Shown here one piece after another: positions 6,248 to 11,621 of a stretch of DNA of 11,621 nt. This DNA comes from JAAYYM01 sp964483545. Its GTDB lineage: Bacteria > Bacillota > Clostridia > Lachnospirales > Lachnospiraceae. A program made the position numbers and the translations under genes. The stretch spans positions 1-11,621 of the forward strand of contig CAZACC010000067.1 of the NCBI GenBank assembly GCA_964483545.1, in the 5' to 3' direction. Position 1 is the stretch's first letter. Each line of letters starts with the position of its first letter. Below the pieces are notes generated by a model. It did not search any database. It saw nothing but the letters and a program-made list of their open reading frames with translations, and had not been told where the DNA came from.

Positions 6248-7639
6248 ATGGAACTAGTATCAATTAGGGAATTATACAGAGAACAGGATAAATATATCAA
6301 TACAGAGATTCGGATCGGCGGATGGATTAGAAATATCAGAGACTCCAAAACATTTGGTTTTATTGTAGTCAATGACGGTACTTTTTTTGAGCCTCTACAG
6401 GTCGTATATCATGACAGTCTGGAGAATTTTGCAGAGATCTCAAGACTGAATGTCGGAGCGGCAGTGATCGTAAAGGGTACTCTGGTAGCGACACCAGAAG
6501 CAAAACAGCCGTTTGAGATCCAGGCAGCAGAGGTGGTTGTAGAGGGTGCATCTACACCAGATTATCCGTTGCAAAAGAAGAGACATTCATTTGAATACTT
6601 GCGCACAATTTCTCATTTACGTGCCAGAACCAATACTTTTCAGGCTGTATTTCGTGTGCGATCAATGATTGCATATGCGATTCACAAGTTCTTTCAGGAG
6701 AGAGAGTTTGTATACGTACACACACCGTTGATTACAGGCAGTGACTGTGAAGGAGCGGGAGAGATGTTCCGTGTAACGACACTGGATATGGAGAATACCC
6801 CGAAGAATGCAGACGGAAGTATTGATTATTCGCAGGATTTCTTCAATAAAGAGACAAACCTGACAGTCAGCGGACAGTTAAATGGTGAAACTTACGCAAT
6901 GGCATTTAAAAATATATATACCTTTGGACCGACATTTCGTGCGGAGAACTCTAATACAACAAGACATGCAGCGGAGTTTTGGATGATTGAGCCAGAGATG
7001 GCATTTGCCGATTTGCGGGATGATATGATTCTGGCAGAGAGCATGATTAAGTATATTATTCGTTATGTTATGGATCACGCACCGGAAGAGATGGAGTTCT
7101 TTAACCAGTTTGTAGATAAGGGACTGATTGAGAGATTAAAACATGTGGTGTCTTCTGATTTTGCACATGTAACCTATACGGAAGCGATTGAGATCTTAGA
7201 GAAGCAAAATGACAGATTTGATTATAAGGTATCATGGGGCTGTGATTTGCAGACAGAGCACGAGAGATATCTGACTGAGGAAGAATTCAAGAGACCAGTA
7301 TTTGTAACGGATTATCCGAAGGAAATCAAGGCATTCTATATGAAGCTAAATGAGGATGGGAAGACGGTTGCAGCTATGGATTGTCTCGTACCAGGCATCG
7401 GAGAGATCATTGGCGGCTCTCAGAGAGAGGATGACTATGATAAGCTGGTAGCCAGAATGGAAGAAATGGGACTGAGGAAAGAGGATTATGAGTTCTATCT
7501 GGATCTTCGTAGATATGGCTCCACTAGACATGCCGGATTTGGACTTGGGTTTGAGAGATGTGTGATGTATCTGACAGGAATGGGGAATATCCGTGACGTG
7601 ATTCCGTTCCCTCGAACAGTTAATAATTGTGATTTATAA
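6248..7639 (+). CDS. asnS: Asparaginyl-tRNA synthetase
   Basis: A class IIb synthetase that charges tRNA-Asn with asparagine in the cytoplasm. It has 463 residues, normal length. An N-terminal OB-fold anticodon-binding domain lies at about 19-103, including GGWIRNIRDSKTFGFIVVND. Class II motif 2, FRAENSNTTRHAAEF, is at 230-244, and motif 3, GLGFERCVMYLTGMGNIRDV, is at 432-451, ending PFPRTVNNCDL. The N-terminal OB fold and NTTRH in motif 2 distinguish it from aspartyl-tRNA synthetase. The start has a modest purine-rich site, GCGGAGA (6234-6240). There is no T-box leader: the gene begins 23 bases after the lipoprotein and must be transcribed with it. A strong terminator follows the stop. Confidence 0.97.
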   Translation: MELVSIRELYREQDKYINTEIRIGGWIRNIRDSKTFGFIVVNDGTFFEPLQVVYHDSLENFAEISRLNVGAAVIVKGTLVATPEAKQPFEIQAAEVVVEGASTPDYPLQKKRHSFEYLRTISHLRARTNTFQAVFRVRSMIAYAIHKFFQEREFVYVHTPLITGSDCEGAGEMFRVTTLDMENTPKNADGSIDYSQDFFNKETNLTVSGQLNGETYAMAFKNIYTFGPTFRAENSNTTRHAAEFWMIEPEMAFADLRDDMILAESMIKYIIRYVMDHAPEEMEFFNQFVDKGLIERLKHVVSSDFAHVTYTEAIEILEKQNDRFDYKVSWGCDLQTEHERYLTEEEFKRPVFVTDYPKEIKAFYMKLNEDGKTVAAMDCLVPGIGEIIGGSQREDDYDKLVARMEEMGLRKEDYEFYLDLRRYGSTRHAGFGLGFERCVMYLTGMGNIRDVIPFPRTVNNCDL

Positions 7640-7642
7640 GCA

Positions 7643-7677
7643 AAAAATAGTCAGGAGATTGTCTCTTGACTATTTTT
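7643..7677 (+). terminator. Intrinsic terminator after asnS
   Basis: A 16-base-pair stem: AAAAATAGTCAGGAGA (7643-7658) pairs with TCTCTTGACTATTTTT (7662-7677) with one G-U pair and a 3-base TTG loop. It starts 4 bases after the asnS stop. The 3' arm ends in five T residues, so it should stop transcription of the lipoprotein-asnS unit. Confidence 0.88.
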
Positions 7678-7835
7678 ATAATGTTCAGGTTCTTTTAGCG
7701 TAACTTTTAAGTTGAAACTATGACAAACATTTCTCTCCTGGCTTTTTTGGGAGGGGGCGTAAAATGTGTAGTTGTAAGTAAGAGAGTTGACAGGTTTGAG
7801 GCAATTCATTGTGGCAATTTGGGAGGAATTATAGG
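7678..7835. other. Intergenic stretch without recognised content
   Basis: This lies between the asnS terminator and the hydrolase promoter. It holds a weak CTCC/GGAG hairpin near 7734-7753, an isolated TTGACA (7787-7792) without a -10 partner, and GGCAATT twice (7800-7806 and 7813-7819). A 43-codon reading frame (7720-7851) has no ribosome site. I see no convincing riboswitch, small RNA or gene. Confidence 0.5.
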
Positions 7836-7864
7836 TTGCAGAATGGTTTGAAGTTGTGTATAAT
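7836..7864 (+). promoter_or_regulatory. Sigma-A promoter for the NlpC/P60 gene
   Basis: TTGCAG (7836-7841), exactly 17 bases, and a perfect TATAAT (7859-7864) lie about 55 bases before the chosen start. The -35 is weak (3 of 6) and the -10 is ideal. Confidence 0.62.
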
Positions 7865-7891
7865 ATAAATGGGTTTACATAATTTCCAAAC

Positions 7892-7909
7892 TGAGGAAGA
7901 GGGTCCTCA
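7892..7909 (+). repeat. Small leader hairpin before the NlpC/P60 gene
   Basis: TGAGGA (7892-7897) and TCCTCA (7904-7909) are perfect complements around a 6-base purine loop, AGAGGG. It sits directly before the ribosome site AAGGG (7911-7915). The GAGGA and AGAGGG segments resemble ribosome-binding sequence but are too far from the start to be used as such. Confidence 0.45.
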
Positions 7910-7920
7910 AAAGGGTGAGT

Positions 7921-9132
7921 ATGAAGATGAAAAGGGTATCTAGTGTGATTCTCGCAGGTGTATTATGCGTGTCAATGACAGTGCCTTTTGCAGCAGCTAC
8001 TTCTGCAGAGTTAAAACAGCAGAAGGAGGCAACGCAGAAGGAGCTTAATTCCTTGAAGAAAAATATCAATAGCATTGAAGAAAATAAAGATGCAGTGGCG
8101 AGTGAACTGGAAGAACTGGATACTCAGCTGGTGGATCTGCTTTCGACTGTTGAAATATTGGAACATGATATTCAGAATAAAGAAATAGAAATTGCGGATG
8201 CAACAACCGCATATGAAGCGGCGCAGGCAAAGGAACAGGAGCAGTATGAGGCGATGAAGCGCCGTATTAAGTTTATGTATGAGAAAGGTGATATCGGCTA
8301 TTTACAGCTGTTGGTAGAGTCGCAGAGTATTACAGATCTGGTAAATAAGGCAGACTATATCGAAAAATTGTATGAGTATGACAGGACGCTTTTGATTCAG
8401 TATCAGGAAACAAAGGCAGAGGTGTTGGTGTTAAAAGAAGAGCTGATTAGTGAAAAGTCAGAAATGGTGGAACTGGAAGCAGACCTTGTAGCACAGCAGA
8501 AAGATTTGCAGGCAATGATTGATGAGAAACATGCAACAGTAGAGAACTTTGATGCTCAGCTGGCGACGGCCAAGAAACAGGCCAATACATATTCTGCTGC
8601 CATTAAGGCACAGACTTCAGAAATCAAGAGAATAGAAACAGAGGAAATAGCTGCTAGAAAGAAAGCAGAGGAAGAAGCTAAAAGAAAAGCAGCGGAAGAA
8701 GCCAAAGGGAAAGAAGAGACGACTGCTAAGGAGCAGTCGTCAGAAGGCAGCAGTTCAAGCTCTTCAAAGAATAGTCCTTCAGTTGGTAGCGGAAAAGGCG
8801 GAGAGATTGCGAGCTATGCATGTCAGTTTGTAGGAAATCCATACGCTGCAGGGGGAACCAGTCTGACGAATGGAGCTGACTGTTCAGGTTTCACGTCGGC
8901 AGTGTTCCAGCATTTTGGAATCAGTTTACCCCGTAGTTCGTATGCGCAGGCTTCCAGTGGATCTGAAGTCAGCTACTCAGACATGCAGCCAGGTGATATT
9001 ATTTATTATGGCGGACATGTAGGTATTTACGTCGGCAACGGAACGATTGTACACGCCAGTACACAGGCGACAGGTATCAAGTATTCCTCAGCAACCTATC
9101 GTTCTATTATCACGGTTCGAAGATACTATTGA
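7921..9132 (+). CDS. Secreted coiled-coil NlpC/P60 cell-wall endopeptidase (PcsB/CwlO type)
   Basis: A peptidoglycan hydrolase predicted to cut stem peptides outside the cell. With the ATG at 7921 it has 403 residues; GTG 7915 and ATG 7927 are alternative starts. A signal peptide covers about residues 1-29 (hydrophobic VSSVILAGVLCVSMTVPFAA, then ATSA). Residues 30-255 form a long coiled coil of the PcsB/CwlO kind, including RRIKFMYEKGDIGYLQLLVE. An Ala/Glu/Lys-rich stretch follows and then a Ser-rich linker to about 288. The NlpC/P60 domain fills 290-403, with catalytic Cys321 (ADCSGF), His366 (GGHVGIYVGNG) and His378 (IVHAS). In relatives the coiled coil keeps the enzyme inactive until it is engaged by FtsEX; that partner is not in this window. 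The gene is monocistronic, and its stop lies one base from that of the convergent GH127 gene. Confidence 0.94.
   Translation: MKMKRVSSVILAGVLCVSMTVPFAAATSAELKQQKEATQKELNSLKKNINSIEENKDAVASELEELDTQLVDLLSTVEILEHDIQNKEIEIADATTAYEAAQAKEQEQYEAMKRRIKFMYEKGDIGYLQLLVESQSITDLVNKADYIEKLYEYDRTLLIQYQETKAEVLVLKEELISEKSEMVELEADLVAQQKDLQAMIDEKHATVENFDAQLATAKKQANTYSAAIKAQTSEIKRIETEEIAARKKAEEEAKRKAAEEAKGKEETTAKEQSSEGSSSSSSKNSPSVGSGKGGEIASYACQFVGNPYAAGGTSLTNGADCSGFTSAVFQHFGISLPRSSYAQASSGSEVSYSDMQPGDIIYYGGHVGIYVGNGTIVHASTQATGIKYSSATYRSIITVRRYY
8718..8741. repeat. Perfect 10-bp inverted repeat inside the NlpC/P60 coding sequence
   Basis: GACGACTGCT (8718-8727) and AGCAGTCGTC (8732-8741) are exact complements around an AAGG loop. 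They lie in the codons for the linker after the coiled coil. No T run follows, so this is not a standard terminator. Confidence 0.6.
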
Positions 9133-9133
9133 T

Positions 9134-11110
9134 TTACGATTCACTAGATTCTGGCAGCCATACACGCATCTGGTTTAAACCACGATTGCCCCATGCATAG
9201 TAAGGAATCAGCTTTATTCTACAAGATATTCTCTCAGGACGCGTCAAAGAATACAGTGACTTCGTATTCTGAATGCGATACCCATTCAATTCCATCTGAA
9301 CGATTCCATGTAATATATTTGCATCATAAGGCATTACATCAATTGCAGAGTGTGGATCTGCATATAATGAAAACACGTCAGAAGCCTGATCCACACCTTC
9401 TGCACAATACACCAAAGGTCCTCTTGCAATAGCCACTCTTCCGCTGTCTGCACTAATCTGTGCATTGGGATAAATGCGATATGGTGTCATATCCATATTC
9501 ATTTCAATCACATCATTCTTTAAGAATGAACGGTGGATATACAGATAACCCTGATGATAATTGATATCCGCAAAAACATTTGTTTGATTCGCACCATGGA
9601 GATGATTATCCTTAAAGATAGGCATATTATTAATCTGGACATCTGTATGTCTGCTCCAGTCAGGAATTCTGATGGCAAGGGTAAACTCAGCTGAGCTGTC
9701 ATCAGGCTCTATTTTATACTTTACAGTACCATGATATGGATACTTTGTTTCTACGTGGATGTTGGCTCCCTTTGATTCTAGCCTTAGATTTCCAGCCAGA
9801 TAGAGGTGAGAGTACAGAGTATCATCTGTTTCTCTCCAGGCATATTCTGCTATAGAAGGCAGCAGACGTGCTACATTCGGCGGACAGCAGGCACAGCCAA
9901 ACCACATAGGGCGTTCAGGTAAGGTATGCTTATGAGTCGGCACGATTCCTGATACACCTGGCTCTACTTCTAGAGGATTCACATAGAAGAAACGGGTTCC
10001 GTTCAGCTGCATACCAGCTAGTACACAGTTATAGAGTGCACGCTCCATCACATCAGTATACTGGCTATTCATATCTAGATCCAGCATTCTGCGCGCAAAG
10101 AAGATCAATCCGATGGAAGCGCAGGTCTCAGCGTAGGCTGTGTCATTTGGCAGATGATAGGCAGTCGTAAATGCCTCACCGAGACAGGTTGATCCAATAC
10201 CACCAGTTACATACATCTGCTCTTCTGTGATGCTGTTCCATAGCCTCTTACATGCATCAAGCAGTGTACTATCTTTTGTTTCCAGAGCCAGCATAGCCAT
10301 TCCCGTATATAGATAGACAGCCCTCACTGCATGTCCAGTCGAACGATCCTGCTCTCTGACGGGAGCATAATATTGCTCATATTCGTAGTTCGTAGGATCA
10401 TTATTCCATATAGTCCAGTCGATTTTCTTACGTTCCTTCTCATAGAAGTGAGGATCGATGCCTCTGACATTGATAAAATGTTCAGCAAGGGATAGACATT
10501 TCTGCTCATGTGTTGCCCGATACATACGCATCAGAGCCAGTTCGACTTCCGGATGTCCCGGATATCCCTCAGCCTGCTGTGTGATAAAGTGTTCATAGAT
10601 ACAGTCAGTTACACGCAGCATGATATCCAGAAGTGAACGCTTGCCTGTGCTTTCATAGTACGCCACAGCAGCTTCCATCATATGACCCGCACAGTATAAC
10701 TCATGCGCCTCATGTAAGTTAGAAAAGTGCACTTTGTCATCATTTAGTGTAAAGTAAGTATCCAGATATCCGTCAGCATGCTGCGCACTGCCTACCAGTT
10801 CGATGATTTCATCTGCGTGCGCCTCAAGCTCTGCGTCTGGAAATAAAACCAGAGTATAAGAAACGGCCTCTAGCCATTTAGCAACATCACTGTCCTGAAA
10901 TACCATTCCATAGAAATCAGAGGATTTGACTCCAGTTTTCAGATATTCTGCCGCTGCCTGAAAGTTGGCAATGGCATGGCTTTTCTCTGCATCTGGAATT
11001 TGGTCATGGAGAGCCTTTTCCTGATAAGGGATGACAGTTTCCTTAATCAGATGCTCATAGCGAGTCCAAAAGGAATCCGTTATTTGAAAATTTTTTAATA
11101 ATGACTGCAT
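9134..11110 (-). CDS. GH127 beta-L-arabinofuranosidase
   Basis: A glycoside hydrolase of family GH127 that removes beta-L-arabinofuranosyl residues from plant-derived glycans. The 658-residue length matches the characterised Bifidobacterium enzyme HypBA1 as I recall it. The catalytic machinery is visible: Glu312 in STCLGEAFTTAYHLPND (proposed acid/base), Glu328 and Cys330 in YAETCASIG, and Cys408-Cys409 in FGCACCPPNVARLL. Together these supply the zinc-bound cysteine nucleophile used by this family. The N-terminal two-thirds is an (alpha/alpha) barrel; beta-sandwich segments follow from about 430. There is no signal peptide, so it should act in the cytoplasm on imported oligosaccharides. The start is supported by AAGGAGGT (11115-11122, minus strand). 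A divergent AraC-type regulator is its probable controller. No transporter or other arabinose gene lies in the window. Confidence 0.93.
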   Translation of the reverse strand: MQSLLKNFQITDSFWTRYEHLIKETVIPYQEKALHDQIPDAEKSHAIANFQAAAEYLKTGVKSSDFYGMVFQDSDVAKWLEAVSYTLVLFPDAELEAHADEIIELVGSAQHADGYLDTYFTLNDDKVHFSNLHEAHELYCAGHMMEAAVAYYESTGKRSLLDIMLRVTDCIYEHFITQQAEGYPGHPEVELALMRMYRATHEQKCLSLAEHFINVRGIDPHFYEKERKKIDWTIWNNDPTNYEYEQYYAPVREQDRSTGHAVRAVYLYTGMAMLALETKDSTLLDACKRLWNSITEEQMYVTGGIGSTCLGEAFTTAYHLPNDTAYAETCASIGLIFFARRMLDLDMNSQYTDVMERALYNCVLAGMQLNGTRFFYVNPLEVEPGVSGIVPTHKHTLPERPMWFGCACCPPNVARLLPSIAEYAWRETDDTLYSHLYLAGNLRLESKGANIHVETKYPYHGTVKYKIEPDDSSAEFTLAIRIPDWSRHTDVQINNMPIFKDNHLHGANQTNVFADINYHQGYLYIHRSFLKNDVIEMNMDMTPYRIYPNAQISADSGRVAIARGPLVYCAEGVDQASDVFSLYADPHSAIDVMPYDANILHGIVQMELNGYRIQNTKSLYSLTRPERISCRIKLIPYYAWGNRGLNQMRVWLPESSES

Positions 11111-11134
11111 AGTAACCTCCTTGAATATGTACTT

Positions 11135-11163
11135 ATGATATGTGGGTAAATGATCGTTTACAA
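11135..11163 (-). promoter_or_regulatory. Promoter for the GH127 gene
   Basis: On the minus strand, TTGTAA (11158-11163), 17 bases, then TATCAT (11135-11140). The -35 box overlaps that of the divergent promoter at 11157-11185 and the left part of a palindrome. Confidence 0.55.
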
Positions 11164-11185
11164 ATTTGTATATATGAATTATAAT
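11157..11185 (+). promoter_or_regulatory. Promoter for the AraC-family regulator gene
   Basis: TTTACA (11157-11162), 17 bases, and a perfect TATAAT (11180-11185) match the housekeeping consensus at 5 of 6 and 6 of 6 positions. The predicted leader is about 75 bases. Its -35 box shares five bases with the -35 box of the GH127 promoter on the other strand. Confidence 0.62.
11159..11170. promoter_or_regulatory. Palindromic operator candidate
   Basis: TACAAATTTGTA is a perfect 12-base palindrome. It overlaps both divergent -35 boxes, so a protein bound here could block or aid both promoters. AraC proteins more often use direct repeats, so the binding factor is not determined. Confidence 0.4.
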
Positions 11186-11268
11186 CGTATTGAGAGAGAT
11201 ATAAAATAAGATTTATTCACATTTAAATATAATATATTCGCATATTGGACAAAAAGGACAAATAAAAC

Positions 11269-11621
11269 ATGAGGGATAATAGGTTATATTCCAAGTTAAA
11301 TCAGATGCCGTTGGTGAAAGTGGCTGATCGGCTGTATGCGGAAAAACCGTTTCTGCACGCAGATAGACGAACAGATTATCACGTATTGCTTTATGTGATT
11401 CAGGGTTCTATTTCTATCGTAGAAGAAGAGACAGAGTATGAGATCAATACAGGCTCATTGTTCTTTATGAAGGCAGGACTACACTATTACGGAGTGACTC
11501 CGAGTGCACCTGATTCTAGGTGGATCTATGTTCACTTCCTGATGGAACAGCCAAATCAGGAGGAACCCAGATTTCAGTTATATACATCTCATATTCAGGA
11601 GCAGGAGTTCAACAGAGCAGA
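11269..11621 (+). CDS. Partial CDS, AraC-family transcriptional regulator (N-terminal part)
   Basis: The frame opens at an ATG (11269-11271) and runs off the right edge without a stop; 117 residues were translated by hand. AAAGGA (11253-11258) lies 10 bases before the start. The visible part is the N-terminal cupin-like sensory domain typical of AraC regulators: a charged lead-in ending LHADRRTDYHVLLYVIQG at about 29-46, then SISIVEEETEYEINTGSLFF and a segment ending WIYVHF at about 85-90. The C-terminal helix-turn-helix domain lies beyond the window, so the family call rests on the N-terminal pattern and position. Being divergent from a GH127 enzyme gene, it most likely senses an arabinose-containing sugar and activates that gene; this is inference. 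Confidence 0.8.
   Translation, partial: MRDNRLYSKLNQMPLVKVADRLYAEKPFLHADRRTDYHVLLYVIQGSISIVEEETEYEINTGSLFFMKAGLHYYGVTPSAPDSRWIYVHFLMEQPNQEEPRFQLYTSHIQEQEFNRA

Noticed and set aside
7787..7792. Perfect TTGACA box in the asnS-NlpC/P60 gap
   Set aside because: The bases 16-18 positions downstream (around TGTGGC) do not resemble a -10 element, whereas a well-spaced TATAAT promoter lies at 7859-7864.
7800..7819. GGCAATT occurring twice 13 bases apart
   Set aside because: It is short and AT-rich, has no partner structure, and is upstream of the promoter without further support.
7720..7851. 43-codon plus-strand reading frame starting MTNISLLAFLGGGVKC and containing several Cys and Gly-Gly pairs, superficially peptide-toxin or bacteriocin-like
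   Set aside because: There is no ribosome-binding site before the ATG, the frame overlaps the hydrolase promoter -35, and no neighbouring modification or export gene is present.
7678..7920. Possible c-di-AMP (ydaO-type) riboswitch, which often precedes cell-wall hydrolase genes
   Set aside because: The conserved GGGG/GGTGAA-type core and the long multi-helix layout are not seen, and most of the gap lies upstream of the predicted transcription start.
11247..11262. Direct repeat GGACAAA (11247-11253 and 11256-11262) before the AraC gene as an operator
   Set aside because: It lies well downstream of the predicted promoter, and the second copy is largely the ribosome-binding site, so chance similarity of purine-rich sequence is likelier.

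Overview
The window looks like chromosomal DNA of a low-to-moderate GC Firmicute, most likely a motile member of the Lachnospiraceae (Clostridia). Supporting signs are the strong AGGAGG-type ribosome sites, the MurI, DUF1934 and GalU sequence types, a membrane-anchored trigger-factor-like lipoprotein, a PcsB/CwlO-type NlpC/P60 hydrolase, and a flagellar-type (sigma-D/sigma-28) promoter at the left end. Genus cannot be fixed from the sequence alone. I see no mobile element, CRISPR array, tRNA, rRNA or phage gene. Most of the window is ordinary housekeeping DNA. The less described parts are two orphan conserved proteins and several regulatory structures.

Layout. At 1-410 (minus) is the start of a small unrecognised protein, truncated by the window edge and preceded by a sigma-D-like promoter. 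Divergently, 586-4422 (plus) carries a compact run: ispE, a GntR/FCD regulator, murI, a DUF1934 gene and galU. These supply isoprenoid, peptidoglycan and UDP-glucose precursors. A second promoter sits before murI, and a bidirectional terminator lies after galU. Facing galU on the minus strand (4487-4960) is a conserved single-pass membrane protein of unknown function. Its promoter is back to back with that of a lipoprotein foldase (trigger-factor-like FKBP), which is followed closely by asnS and a strong terminator at 7643-7677.

A monocistronic secreted NlpC/P60 cell-wall hydrolase follows (7921-9132), with its own promoter and a small leader hairpin. It ends one base from the stop codon of a convergent GH127 beta-L-arabinofuranosidase (9134-11110, minus). 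Divergent from GH127 at the right edge is the start of an AraC-family regulator (11269 to the end). The two divergent promoters overlap at their -35 boxes, where there is a 12-bp perfect palindrome. This fits local control of L-arabinose-containing glycan use.

How the genes fit together: the left half is envelope precursor supply plus a possible metabolite-responsive regulator; the middle is extracytoplasmic protein folding and translation; the right is cell-wall remodelling and plant-glycan degradation. Functions are assigned from recognised motifs and residue patterns. Promoters, operators and hairpins were found by eye and are predictions.
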